A DNA stretch of 64,000 bases from CAYQLY01 sp964418605 (GTDB lineage Bacteria > Bacteroidota > Bacteroidia > Cytophagales > Cyclobacteriaceae): positions 124,001 through 188,000 of the forward strand of contig CAYQLY010000004.1 of the NCBI GenBank assembly GCA_964418605.1, written 5' to 3'. Of the stretch, positions 51,577 to 60,809 are shown piece by piece (the stretch's first letter is position 1; each line of letters starts with the position of its first letter). A program made the translations under genes and the position numbers. The notes below the pieces were generated by a model that was not told the DNA's origin, did no database searches, and saw only the letters and a list, made by a program, of their open reading frames with translations.

Positions 51577-52830
51577 ATGATAAAAAAGAGATTAAAATCA
51601 GTTTTAACTTTACTTTTAGTAATTTCCTTGTTTTCTTGCAACAAAAAAGAAGCTTTTGATCCGTGTCAGGACTATCAAGAAAATTTTCGTGATGCTATAT
51701 CCACTCCCCCGCCGTATGACATCATTAAGCTATATGAAATTATCGATCAAAATATTAATACCGACTATGTAAAAACAAAATTTGCTATTGATAATCTTTT
51801 TCGTACATCAAAAATTTTGAATTACCAAGAAGGTATTGCTAAGACCTATTATTATACAGGTTGCTTGGAAGATGCACATCGTACGATGCGTTCGGATGCT
51901 ATCTTAGATAATTATGAAGAAGCGCTAGCTTGTTATGAAGAAGTTGGAAGTAGAGAAGGGGTTGCATTATGTTATATGCGCATAGGCATGGTGTATGCAC
52001 GTCATAAGCTCTATGATGCGGCTTTATTAAGCTATAACAAATCCTTAGCTTGGTTTAAAGTGATTGAAAATAAAGAAGAAGAGGCTACTGTTTTAAGACA
52101 AATAGGATTATTATATTGGAATAAAAAAGACTATGACTTAGCTATTGCTAATTTTAATCAATCGCTTAAACTCTGTGAGGCAAATGGCGATAAGAGAGGT
52201 ATAGCAGAATTATATAATCATCTTGGTATAGCTTATGAAGACAAAGGTGATTTGAGCCAAGCAAAAATGTACTATGAGCAATCAATAGCTATAAGTCAAG
52301 AAATTAACGCTCAAAAACAATTAGGCAACTCCCTAAATAACATGGGTTTAATTCTCAGGAGAGAAAAAAAATATGAGTTAGCTATGGAGTGTTTTATTAA
52401 AGTGTTGAATATTGATGAAAAAACAACAAATCCTTCAGGACTAGCCCGAACTTATTCATCCATAGGTTTTACACATTTGGAGTTTGGCAAATACACAGAA
52501 GCTATCGAATGGCTGATGAAAGGTAAAAAAATAGCTGAAGACAAATTAGATGATAAAAAGCTAGTGATAGATATTAATATAGATATAGCCACAGCGTATG
52601 AAAAGCTGGGTAATGTAAATCAAGCACAATCTTTCAAACAAGAGGCCGAAGAGCTGCGCGATGAATTTGAAAGTGATCAAAAACGGCTGATGCGCAGAGA
52701 AAATAGAATGCAAAAGCGCATTGAAAAAGAGGCACACGGCTTTATGTACGATGAACAACGCAAATCTTCCTGTGATACGATGTTCCAAAAGATCAATAAC
52801 CAACGTCCGTTGTTTAAATTTGTAAATTAA
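51577..52830 (+). CDS. TPR lipoprotein without membrane helix
   Basis: A 417-residue lipoprotein (signal RLKSVLTLLLVISLFSC, Cys21) with about seven TPR units between residues 75 and 355, for example YDAALLSYNKSLAWFKVIEN, YDLAIANFNQSLKLCEANGD and YTEAIEWLMKGKKIAED. The C-terminal 55 residues are a charged helix rich in Arg/Glu (RRENRMQKRIEKEA). Unlike the copy at 37016 it has no second membrane helix. It is probably held at the periplasmic face of a membrane. AAGGAG followed by a two-codon frame (ATGGTTTAA) lies just upstream of the chosen start; the lipoprotein signal supports 51577. A peptide-binding role is inference. Confidence 0.75.
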   Translation: MIKKRLKSVLTLLLVISLFSCNKKEAFDPCQDYQENFRDAISTPPPYDIIKLYEIIDQNINTDYVKTKFAIDNLFRTSKILNYQEGIAKTYYYTGCLEDAHRTMRSDAILDNYEEALACYEEVGSREGVALCYMRIGMVYARHKLYDAALLSYNKSLAWFKVIENKEEEATVLRQIGLLYWNKKDYDLAIANFNQSLKLCEANGDKRGIAELYNHLGIAYEDKGDLSQAKMYYEQSIAISQEINAQKQLGNSLNNMGLILRREKKYELAMECFIKVLNIDEKTTNPSGLARTYSSIGFTHLEFGKYTEAIEWLMKGKKIAEDKLDDKKLVIDINIDIATAYEKLGNVNQAQSFKQEAEELRDEFESDQKRLMRRENRMQKRIEKEAHGFMYDEQRKSSCDTMFQKINNQRPLFKFVN

Positions 52831-52970
52831 AATCAAATAGTTATAAGAAAAGAAAACGGCTCTTGTAAATGGTTGAGAAGCTGTTAGACGGTTGAAATCT
52901 ATCACCTAAATACTCTATTTTTATTTTCTAATCTTGTAGCAGGTTTGTATTTTTTATACTATTATTAGTT

Positions 52971-53600
52971 ATGCCATTAATCAAAACGGAAGCTATCAAC
53001 CGCTCTGCTGCGGTGGCTTTATGGAAAACAGAAGAAACAATAGAGGAGCTTAAAGAACTGCTCGATCTATCTTTGGAAAGAACAGAAGAATTTGAACGTA
53101 TTCTTCACGAAGGAAAACAAAAAGATTGGTTGGCGGGTCGTTTAGCCATGAGGCACTTAGCTGATTTTTGTGGTATATCGTATAATGGCTTGTCAAAAGA
53201 TGAAAATGGAAAGCCGTATTTGAATAACCACCCATTTCATATTTCTCTTTCTAACTCTTATAAATATGTTGCTTGTATCATTCATAAATCAAATCCGGTC
53301 GGTATTGATATTGAATATATAAAATATAAAATCAGGGATATTAAACATAAATTTCTTTCACAACAAGAGCTGGATGAAGTCCAAGGCAATGTAAAAGCGA
53401 TTACAGAATATTGGTGTGGAAAAGAAGTGCTTTACAAAATTAATGGCCGACGAGGGATGACTTTTTCGAGCGATTTTTGGATTGAGAAAGTAGGTCCTGA
53501 TGAATTAGTAGGTCATATTAAAACAGATGAACTGGATGCATCGTACCCTATTCGTATTGAAAAAATAGATAATCATATTTTAGCATATAATATGGAGTAG
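52971..53600 (+). CDS. 4'-phosphopantetheinyl transferase, Sfp type
   Basis: A 209-residue enzyme that transfers phosphopantetheine from CoA to a carrier-protein serine. The Sfp-type motifs are NPVGIDIEYI (metal-binding Asp/Glu) and ITEYWCGKEVLYKINGRRG (W-x-x-KE-x-x-x-K), with LSKDENGKPYL and ISLSNSYKYV before them. Length is in the range of short Sfp-type members. The target could be the fatty-acid ACP or a secondary-metabolite carrier; no carrier-protein gene is near. Confidence 0.88.
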   Translation: MPLIKTEAINRSAAVALWKTEETIEELKELLDLSLERTEEFERILHEGKQKDWLAGRLAMRHLADFCGISYNGLSKDENGKPYLNNHPFHISLSNSYKYVACIIHKSNPVGIDIEYIKYKIRDIKHKFLSQQELDEVQGNVKAITEYWCGKEVLYKINGRRGMTFSSDFWIEKVGPDELVGHIKTDELDASYPIRIEKIDNHILAYNME

Positions 53601-53632
53601 AAAACAATCTCTTTTTAAGAAAAAGATAAAAT

Positions 53633-53986
53633 CTAATTAATTACCTCCTCCCATGTAGCCTGGGTTAGTATTTTTAATACTGTTCCTTTTTCATGTCCTT
53701 GACGATAAAGACCATTGTTGTCTTTCTCCTCCTCTGTAACGGTTTGTTCTTTAAGAATACCTCTTACTTTTAGTCTTTTTTTATATAAACTTTCCCAATT
53801 GGATTTGTTTTCTATATAGAAAAGTTCATTTGTATCTGTTATAATAACGGCACCTGACTTTGCATGTTCAGCCAAGCCAGTTACGATGGTTTCTTTTTTC
53901 ATGAACCTTTGTTTTGTTTTTTTTGAAAAACTGAGATGTGCGATAAGGATAAATGAAGTCAGAATAAAAAAACGCAGCATAGACAA
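53633..53986 (-). CDS. Small exported protein behind ftsZ
   Basis: A 117-residue protein with a signal peptide (LRFFILTSFILIAHLSFS) and a small beta-rich domain (ETIVTGLAEHAKSGAVIITD, then KSNWESLYKKRLKVRGILKE) that resembles an OB-fold. Family is unknown. It begins 1 base after the ftsZ stop and probably shares its transcript. Two starts (53986 and 53980) are possible. Confidence 0.6.
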   Translation of the reverse strand: MSMLRFFILTSFILIAHLSFSKKTKQRFMKKETIVTGLAEHAKSGAVIITDTNELFYIENKSNWESLYKKRLKVRGILKEQTVTEEEKDNNGLYRQGHEKGTVLKILTQATWEEVIN

Positions 53987-53987
53987 C

Positions 53988-55391
53988 TTAATCTACATTG
54001 TCATGAAGAAACCGATTATTTGTTGTCAATTCTCCATCTTCATTGAGTTGATAATGAGAGATATTTTTTTCAGATGAATGCGGTAATTGTTGAAAGATTA
54101 CCTTTTTTCGAAGATAAGCTGGAGTTTCAAGTTGGTCTTTATACTCATCTTGTTGTGAGTTAAATGTGCCGCTCAGGTTCTTCAATTTTTTTATACGCTC
54201 TTGTACCTTGTCATCCAATAGCTTTTTTTTCAATTCTTGATCTTTTTCTATAATATCAGATGTGTTTTTTTCAAGCTGATCAATAATACTATCTTCTTCA
54301 AGTTGATAGATTTTTTTTTCACCAGTTGAATTTGTTTTAGTTATTATAGTATCCTCAAACAAATCAATTTGTTTTGTTGATTCGAGATCATATACTTTCT
54401 TTTTTGTTTCGTAGTAATTGTCATGAAAGCCTGTTGCAATAACAGTGACTTGAATATGATTTCCTAATGTTGGATCTATGCCATGGCCAAATATTACTTC
54501 TGCATCATCACCTGCTTTCTGTTGAATATATTCTGTGATTTGAGAAAGCTCATCCATTTGAAGTTCTGCCTTCTCACCTGACATGATTGAAAGAAGGATG
54601 CGTTGTGCACCATGAATATTGCGATTGTCTAATAATGGAGAAGATATGGCTAGCTCAGCTGCTCGGATAGAACGTTGATCCCCTTCTGTTTTAGCGGAAC
54701 CCATCACTGCAGCACCAGCACCTTTCATTACTGTTTTTACATCTTCAAAGTCCACATTGACATAACCTGGTACAGTGATAATTTCTGCTATACTTTTTGC
54801 AGCGGTTGTTAAAACAGTATCAGCTTGAGCAAATGCTTGACTTACAGGCAGGTTTCCGTAGATTTCACGAAGCCGATCATTAGGTATAACTAATACTGTA
54901 TCGCAATATTCTTTTAACTGTTTAATTCCTTCTTCGGCTTGAGCCATTTTCTTTTTCCCTTCAAATATAAAAGGTGCTGTTACGATGCCTACTGTAAGAA
55001 TATCCAACTCTTGAGCAACTTTTGCAATAACAGGGGCTGCTCCTGTGCCTGTACCACCACCCATTCCGGCTGTGATAAAAATCATCTTTGTTTGTTGACC
55101 TAACAGTTCGCGAATGTCTTCTTTACTTTCAATGGCTGCATTTCGGCCTTTTTCAGGGTTAGCACCTGCACCTAGTCCTTGTGTGAGGTTAACACCTATT
55201 TGTAGCTTATTAGGAACTGGGCTGGTTCGAAGTGCTTGAACATCTGTATTACATACTACAAATTCCACATCTTTAATCCCTAAATTATACATGTGGTTTA
55301 CAGCATTACTCCCACCTCCACCTACACCTATCACTTTGATGATTGATCGATGGTGAGCGGGTATCTCAAATTTGTAGCGATTTTCTGCCAT
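53988..55391 (-). CDS. ftsZ: Cell division protein FtsZ
   Basis: A 467-residue tubulin-like GTPase that forms the division ring. The GTP-binding loop GVGGGGSNAVNHM and signature GGGTGTGAAPVIA are present, then the T7 loop region NVDFEDVK and a variable linker (about 330-420). The C-terminal peptide TPAYLRKK (about 423-430) matches the FtsA-binding tail, and a Bacteroidota-type extension follows, ending in FLHDNVD. No ftsA or ftsQ is in the window, which means the usual dcw cluster is not here. Confidence 0.97.
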   Translation of the reverse strand: MAENRYKFEIPAHHRSIIKVIGVGGGGSNAVNHMYNLGIKDVEFVVCNTDVQALRTSPVPNKLQIGVNLTQGLGAGANPEKGRNAAIESKEDIRELLGQQTKMIFITAGMGGGTGTGAAPVIAKVAQELDILTVGIVTAPFIFEGKKKMAQAEEGIKQLKEYCDTVLVIPNDRLREIYGNLPVSQAFAQADTVLTTAAKSIAEIITVPGYVNVDFEDVKTVMKGAGAAVMGSAKTEGDQRSIRAAELAISSPLLDNRNIHGAQRILLSIMSGEKAELQMDELSQITEYIQQKAGDDAEVIFGHGIDPTLGNHIQVTVIATGFHDNYYETKKKVYDLESTKQIDLFEDTIITKTNSTGEKKIYQLEEDSIIDQLEKNTSDIIEKDQELKKKLLDDKVQERIKKLKNLSGTFNSQQDEYKDQLETPAYLRKKVIFQQLPHSSEKNISHYQLNEDGELTTNNRFLHDNVD

Positions 55392-55454
55392 GTGTTTTTT
55401 TAGTTAAAATACAAGCTAAACTTAGTATAAAAATACGAAAAGCGTAACATTTTA

Positions 55455-55865
55455 TTATAATCCATAATCAAATTTTATCACCTGGTGAACAGATGAATCC
55501 AAACTCAATGCAACAGGACAAGTGTGCGCCGCATTCTCCAGTTTTTTTCGTTGCACATCTGTTGCTTTTATTTTTTTCATATCAAATGTGATTTGTATCT
55601 CCGCAATTTTTCGAGGATGATTAGCCATAATCTTAATCGTGTCAAATGTAACAGAGGTTAAGTCTATTTGTTCTCTGTCAGCAAGGATGCCCATCAGGGT
55701 CATCATACAGTTGCCCAACGCTACACATACTAAATCAGTAGGCGAAAAAGACCGGCCTAAACCTTTGTTGTCAATAGGGGCATCTGAAATGAGTGTGACT
55801 CCGGATGCCATATGTGTAGCTTCTACACGTAGTTGGCCTAAATAAGTAGATCGAATAGTGGTCAT
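55455..55865 (-). CDS. OsmC family protein
   Basis: A 136-residue protein of the OsmC/Ohr family, thiol-dependent peroxidases that reduce organic hydroperoxides. It has ISDAPIDNKGLGRSFSPTDLV followed by VALGNCMMTLMGI (first cysteine, near residue 53) and AHTCPVALSLDSSV (second cysteine, near residue 114), spaced as in the catalytic pair. The YhfA-like subgroup may be a better fit than Ohr. It is divergent from the gene at 55915. Confidence 0.83.
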   Translation of the reverse strand: MTTIRSTYLGQLRVEATHMASGVTLISDAPIDNKGLGRSFSPTDLVCVALGNCMMTLMGILADREQIDLTSVTFDTIKIMANHPRKIAEIQITFDMKKIKATDVQRKKLENAAHTCPVALSLDSSVHQVIKFDYGL

Positions 55866-55914
55866 AGGATAAGCTATTTATGTGTAAATTTACCTCGCTA
55901 TTTAGAACTATAAC

Positions 55915-56646
55915 ATGCGAAAAGCATTTATTTTTTTAGTATGTATGGGAATATCTATAACCTATTCCCTTTGCCAATCTCAAGAAGAAGAACAAGAAGA
56001 CCCATACAATGGTAAACTCTCTTATGGTGTTTTTTTTTCTACCAATGGGGGGTTGATAGGTGGGTTTACATTAAAAAGTTATAAAAAATTGACTGAAAAA
56101 TGGTCACGGGTACTTTCCTTTGATCTTGCTAATATTAAACATCCTAAAGAATCGCGTCAAGGTTCTGTTATCACAGGGAGTTCATTTATTCCTGGAAAAC
56201 AAAACTATTTATATTGTTTTCGCAGTCAATATGGTCGGGAATTAATCGTATTTCGCAAAGCACCTGATGAAGGAGTAGAGATAGGTCTTTCTCTGCTTGG
56301 CGGATTAAGCTTGGGTATTGTTGCACCTTATTATATTGAATATGCTTTCAGCACATCAGATATACGAAAAGTACCTTATAATCCGCAGACGACGCCTGAT
56401 TATAGTTTAACTCTTGGCACAGGAAATTTGTTTCAAGGGCTTGGCGAATCCGCTGTGAAATTAGGGGTGAATGCAAAAGCTGCATTAAGTTTTCAATTTT
56501 CGAGCTTCCGTGAAAATATAGGAGGGTTTGAAGCGGGTGCAATGGTAGATGCTTTTGCACAGAAAATATCCATTCTTCCTTTAACGGACAATCGTTCTAT
56601 TTATCCTGCATTTTATATTACGTTATTTTATGGGTTCAAAAAATAA
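55915..56646 (+). CDS. Exported protein, probable outer-membrane barrel
   Basis: A 243-residue exported protein (signal up to about residue 22, ITYSLCQSQ) with an acidic spacer EEEQEDPYNG. The rest is beta-rich and aromatic, such as LSYGVFFSTNGGLIGGFTL, WSRVLSFDLANIK and the terminal FYITLFYGFKK, fitting a small outer-membrane beta-barrel. Function unknown. It starts 5 bases before lipA on the same strand (stop 56646, lipA 56652), so the two are probably co-transcribed. Confidence 0.7.
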   Translation: MRKAFIFLVCMGISITYSLCQSQEEEQEDPYNGKLSYGVFFSTNGGLIGGFTLKSYKKLTEKWSRVLSFDLANIKHPKESRQGSVITGSSFIPGKQNYLYCFRSQYGRELIVFRKAPDEGVEIGLSLLGGLSLGIVAPYYIEYAFSTSDIRKVPYNPQTTPDYSLTLGTGNLFQGLGESAVKLGVNAKAALSFQFSSFRENIGGFEAGAMVDAFAQKISILPLTDNRSIYPAFYITLFYGFKK

Positions 56647-56651
56647 AAAAT

Positions 56652-57521
56652 ATGATTGAACTTCCTGTAATTACATCTGATACACCATCCAAAAAACCAA
56701 GTTGGTTGCGTGTGAAATTGCCAATTGGAGAGAATTATGCCATGGTCAGAAAAGTAGTAGATGACAATAAACTACATACTATTTGTCAAAGTGGAAATTG
56801 TCCTAATATGGGTGAGTGTTGGGGAGCAGGCACGGCTACATTTATGATTTTGGGAAATGTATGTACACGGAGTTGTACATTTTGCGCAGTAGCCACAGGA
56901 AAACCTAATGAGTATGATGCTGATGAGCCACGGCGTGTTGCTGAGGCTATTAAACTTATGGGTGTGAAACACGCTGTGATTACTTCTGTTAATCGAGATG
57001 AGCTTAAAGATCGAGGTGCTGCTATTTGGCATGAAACAGTGAAACAAGTTAAGTTTTTATCACCCACTACAACTATTGAAACACTTATTCCTGATGTGAA
57101 GGGAAATTGGGAAGCACTCATTACTATGATTAGTGCCGGACAAGAAGTAGTCTCTCATAATATGGAAACGGTAAAGCGCCTTTACCGTCATGTACGACCT
57201 CAAGCTAAATATGAACGTAGTTTGGAACAAATTAAACGAACTAAAGAATACGGGAAGCGTACGAAATCAGGCATTATGCTGGGCTTGGGTGAGACAAAAG
57301 ATGAAATTTATGAAGCTATGGATGATTTGCTAGCCCACGGATTAGATGTGCTTACACTTGGTCAGTATTTGCAACCTACCAAAATGCACTTAGAAGTAGC
57401 AGAATATATTCATCCAGATGTATTTGCTGAATTAAAAGAAGAAGGTCTTAGACGAGGCATTCCTTATGTTGAGTCTGGCCCATTGGTGCGTTCATCGTAT
57501 CATGCGGAAAGACATGTATGA
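56652..57521 (+). CDS. lipA: Lipoyl synthase
   Basis: A 289-residue radical-SAM enzyme that inserts two sulfurs into octanoyl chains to make lipoate. The radical-SAM cluster CTRSCTFCAVATG, the auxiliary cluster in CQSGNCPNMGECW and the C-terminal RSSYHAERHV (serine ligand) are all visible; length fits. It would serve the 2-oxoacid dehydrogenases, one of which is encoded at 43984. No lipB is adjacent. Confidence 0.96.
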   Translation: MIELPVITSDTPSKKPSWLRVKLPIGENYAMVRKVVDDNKLHTICQSGNCPNMGECWGAGTATFMILGNVCTRSCTFCAVATGKPNEYDADEPRRVAEAIKLMGVKHAVITSVNRDELKDRGAAIWHETVKQVKFLSPTTTIETLIPDVKGNWEALITMISAGQEVVSHNMETVKRLYRHVRPQAKYERSLEQIKRTKEYGKRTKSGIMLGLGETKDEIYEAMDDLLAHGLDVLTLGQYLQPTKMHLEVAEYIHPDVFAELKEEGLRRGIPYVESGPLVRSSYHAERHV

Positions 57522-57528
57522 GTTAGTT

Positions 57529-59397
57529 TTATTTTTCAAATTCACCTTCAAGTAATAAGTTTATAGAACGGTGCGCATTTAATATTTTTGTATTTTTTTC
57601 TTTGTTAATAGTTGCTCCATCTAGTATTAATGCTCGCAACTGTTTCACGCTAAGATTTGGATTAATAGCCAATAATTTAACTGCAAGATTTGTGACTTGA
57701 GGACAGGAAAAGGAAGTTCCCCATTGAATTTGTGTTTGTCCCTCGGGTAATTGTGCTAAATCGTAAGAGTTGGCATAGATATTAATATCTTTTCCTATAG
57801 CACTAAAATAGTTAACATCCCCAGTACAATCTACCCCACCAACTATAAGCACATTAGGTAAATCAATATGAGATAAAGCAGAGGCGGTAAAACTGACATC
57901 CGCATTGTTGTTACCTGCTCCTATGATAAAAAGAATTTCTGGTGATTTAGAAAAAATTTTTTTACAAGATTCATTAAGATTTTGAATGTAAATCCCAGTC
58001 AGTTTGTTAGCCAAACAAACATCTAGACTGTTTTTTTGCTCTGAGTAAAAAAGAGGCAATAGTCTATAGAAATCCATATATAGGCTAATATTTATTATTT
58101 GTACGCCCTTTTTTTTGTTATAGTCAATCATTTGATCTAATGTTTGAATCCAGGCGTTAAATGAATTCAGATTAGTAAAATCAACATCGTAGGCTGTAAA
58201 AATTTTATTTGGAATTAAGATAGCGGTAGGGTTATGACGTAAGATAATGGCTGCTGTGCTTGTTCCACGACTACCATCTAAAAATTTTCCTATTTCTCTT
58301 AAATTTTTTATATAACTTTTGTAATCTTTATTTTTAATAAGGTGAGTTAAAGCATATTCTGCATCCGGTGTGTGGTATTGAAAAATTTTTATATCATAAA
58401 TACCTTTTCGAATTTTGTTTAAATGTATGTGCTCATTAAGAGAGTCAGTGAAGTATAGTGAAGGATAAGATTTTTTGCTGGGTAGATCAACAGAGTCAAA
58501 TGCGATACCATGATAATCATCTATAAATCCATTGCGATCGTTATCTTTACCATCAATTGGATCGGCTTTATTTTTATAGATCTGATTAGTATTAAACACT
58601 GTTGTGTCTATCCCTAAATCTATCTGCCCAACAAGTACAGGATAAAGCATGGATGTGTCTACGTAATTAGGAAAAGTAGCCTCATTACATCCTAAATAAT
58701 AGTCAGGAAAAAAAGGTGTATGTTTTTTTAAATAAGTATTTAATACAGGAACAAAACCGTTGGTGATTAAATTGATATATTTTTTAATTATAGTTTTTTG
58801 AATAAGATCATAAGCTGTTTCGCTCGCAATCTCTTTTTTATAATTCATTTGATTTTTAAATCTATCAATTTCTCTAGTTATGCGATCATCCGTAACTAGT
58901 AATGTTTGATAGTGCTCATTTTCAAGTACATTATGAGTAGATTTCCATTCTATACTTTTTAAATCCGACTTGAGTTGTTTCTGAAAAAAATCTAATTTCA
59001 GGTTTTCTTTATCTACGCTTTCCGTCTTAGCAATAGTTCTGTATAATAAACCAAAACATTGCTTGTAACTATCTTTCCATTGAATAGATTTTGCTTTTTC
59101 TATGTATTCAATAGACTTTTCATATTCTTTTTTTAAAATATGAATCTGTGCTAACGTGAGATAATAATTGGATAAGGTGGTAAAATCTTCTATTTGATAT
59201 GTTTGAAGCGTATAATTAATGTCTTTTTCAACCTCATCAATGAATTGACTGAAAGCAGGCGTAGTAATAAACTTAGTAATCGAAGTATCTATTTTATAGC
59301 TATAACAAGGAAGATCATACACGTAATCTATTTTTTGTTGACCTTTTGCAAATGAATAAATAATGAGAAAAAATAATAGAAGCAGATGTCTTTTCAT
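57529..59397 (-). CDS. Subtilisin-like (S8) protein with missing catalytic His
   Basis: A 622-residue exported protein (signal up to about residue 19, FAKG). Residues 20-250 are a helical N-terminal region; residues 250-600 have the S8 fold. The Asp of GQIDLGID (residue 260) and the Ser of WGTSFSCPQ (residue 562) are present, as are the GAGN oxyanion asparagine and the Bacteroidota NDRNGFIDD insertion. The catalytic-His segment, usually HGTHVAG, reads SRGTSTAA with Arg377 in place of histidine. It is therefore probably an inactive pseudoprotease, or an active enzyme with a different base. It is convergent with lipA, 7 bases apart. Confidence 0.75.
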   Translation of the reverse strand: MKRHLLLLFFLIIYSFAKGQQKIDYVYDLPCYSYKIDTSITKFITTPAFSQFIDEVEKDINYTLQTYQIEDFTTLSNYYLTLAQIHILKKEYEKSIEYIEKAKSIQWKDSYKQCFGLLYRTIAKTESVDKENLKLDFFQKQLKSDLKSIEWKSTHNVLENEHYQTLLVTDDRITREIDRFKNQMNYKKEIASETAYDLIQKTIIKKYINLITNGFVPVLNTYLKKHTPFFPDYYLGCNEATFPNYVDTSMLYPVLVGQIDLGIDTTVFNTNQIYKNKADPIDGKDNDRNGFIDDYHGIAFDSVDLPSKKSYPSLYFTDSLNEHIHLNKIRKGIYDIKIFQYHTPDAEYALTHLIKNKDYKSYIKNLREIGKFLDGSRGTSTAAIILRHNPTAILIPNKIFTAYDVDFTNLNSFNAWIQTLDQMIDYNKKKGVQIINISLYMDFYRLLPLFYSEQKNSLDVCLANKLTGIYIQNLNESCKKIFSKSPEILFIIGAGNNNADVSFTASALSHIDLPNVLIVGGVDCTGDVNYFSAIGKDINIYANSYDLAQLPEGQTQIQWGTSFSCPQVTNLAVKLLAINPNLSVKQLRALILDGATINKEKNTKILNAHRSINLLLEGEFEK

Positions 59398-59477
59398 GTT
59401 TTGGTTTTTTATAAATTAGCGCAATATATTACTTTATCAAAATCTTTTATTTTAACAATAATTATACTATTAGAATT

Positions 59478-59927
59478 TTATTCATTCTTCGATTCTATTT
59501 TTACACTATCAAAAAAAGCTTTTATATCCTCATAATTTAAATAAATATGATCGAGTTGTGCATCTTCAGTAAGTATGATTGCATTTTCTGGAACACTATA
59601 TACAATTACTGTGCGAGGTCTTTTAGGATTATAAAGAATATCAACCGTGTCACCTGTACGGTAAGATCCGATTTTACATGTAAAATGAAAAGCATAATCA
59701 TAATCCTCTAATGTAAAATAAGCTTTGTGTCGCATCACCCATTTATATCCTTCTTTTCCATGACGAACGCGTGTTTTTTTAGAAGAAATAATTTGAGCTT
59801 GTGCAGGCAAATATTTTTTAACAATACTTGGTTGTTTTTCTGCCACTAACCACCCTATTGCACTTCCAATTGCAATGATTAATACCATAGATATCCCAAC
59901 CCATTTGTTGTTTTGTTTTTGATACAT
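59478..59927 (-). CDS. Membrane-anchored protein, DUF3592-like
   Basis: A 149-residue protein with one N-terminal membrane helix (GISMVLIIAIGSAIGWLVA) and a beta-rich domain in which GDTVDILYNPKRPRTVIVY resembles the DUF3592 signature. The ATG at 59987 would overlap the upstream murQ gene by 38 bases and add 20 hydrophilic residues, so 59927 is chosen. Function unknown. It lies 22 bases after the murQ stop and is probably co-transcribed. Confidence 0.65.
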   Translation of the reverse strand: MYQKQNNKWVGISMVLIIAIGSAIGWLVAEKQPSIVKKYLPAQAQIISSKKTRVRHGKEGYKWVMRHKAYFTLEDYDYAFHFTCKIGSYRTGDTVDILYNPKRPRTVIVYSVPENAIILTEDAQLDHIYLNYEDIKAFFDSVKIESKNE

Positions 59928-59949
59928 AAAAAATAATTTTTTACCCGAA

Positions 59950-60759
59950 TTACTTTTTAGATTGAAGTGCTTTTCGCACACTTCCATGTTTTTTTAAAAG
60001 TTGTTCTGCTTTTTTTTGAGAAATACCTAATTCATCCATTAGCATTCTAATACCTCTATCAATAAGTTTATGATTGGTGAGTTGCATATCAATCATTTTA
60101 TTTCCTTTTACTTTACCCAATTTTATCATGAGTGACGTAGAAATCATATTGAGTACAAGTTTTTGAGTCGTACCAGCCTTCATGCGCGTGCTTCCTGTGA
60201 GCACTTCTGCACCTGTAGGTATTTCAATTGCTATGTTAGCAATATGTTTTAATTCGGTATTTTTATTACATGCTATTGCAGCTGTAAAAATGCCTTGACT
60301 AACACAAGTTTTTAATCCTCCAACTACATATGGTGTTTTTCCCGAAGCTGAAATTCCAATGACTACATCTTTCGACGTAATCTTGTGTTTCTTTAAATCT
60401 TTCCATGCTTGATCACGATCATCTTCTGCAAATTCAACAGCTTTACGGATAGCCTTATCACCACCAGCTATAATGCCTATAACCATACCATGGCCTAAAC
60501 CAAATGTGGGTGGAAGCTCTGATGCATCTACAATAGCTAATCGACCGCTTGTGCCTGCCCCTATATAAAAAATTCGACCACCTTTACGAATTTTTTCTAC
60601 CAATACGGTAACTAATCGTTCAATAGTAGGAATGACTTTTTTTACAAGAATGGCTATCTTTTGATCTTCTTTATTAATAGCTTCTAATACCTGTCGAATC
60701 GATTTTTTTTCTAAATCTTTGTACAGCGAATTAGATTCTGTAGAGTTGGTTTTAATCAT
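59950..60759 (-). CDS. murQ: N-acetylmuramic acid 6-phosphate etherase
   Basis: A 269-residue SIS-domain enzyme that cleaves the lactyl ether of MurNAc-6-phosphate during cell-wall recycling. Motifs: GAGTSGRLAIVDASELPPTFG, AFAE-type EFAEDDRD, ISASGKTPYV and GSTRMKAGTTQKLVLNMIST, then the C-terminal helical tail. Slightly shorter than the E. coli protein. It is a single gene with no MurP-type transporter near, as expected for uptake by other routes in Bacteroidota. Confidence 0.92.
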   Translation of the reverse strand: MIKTNSTESNSLYKDLEKKSIRQVLEAINKEDQKIAILVKKVIPTIERLVTVLVEKIRKGGRIFYIGAGTSGRLAIVDASELPPTFGLGHGMVIGIIAGGDKAIRKAVEFAEDDRDQAWKDLKKHKITSKDVVIGISASGKTPYVVGGLKTCVSQGIFTAAIACNKNTELKHIANIAIEIPTGAEVLTGSTRMKAGTTQKLVLNMISTSLMIKLGKVKGNKMIDMQLTNHKLIDRGIRMLMDELGISQKKAEQLLKKHGSVRKALQSKK

Positions 60760-60809
60760 AAATTAATGTTAAATATACAATCTGTTTCTTAGATTCATAA
60801 AAGTAATAC

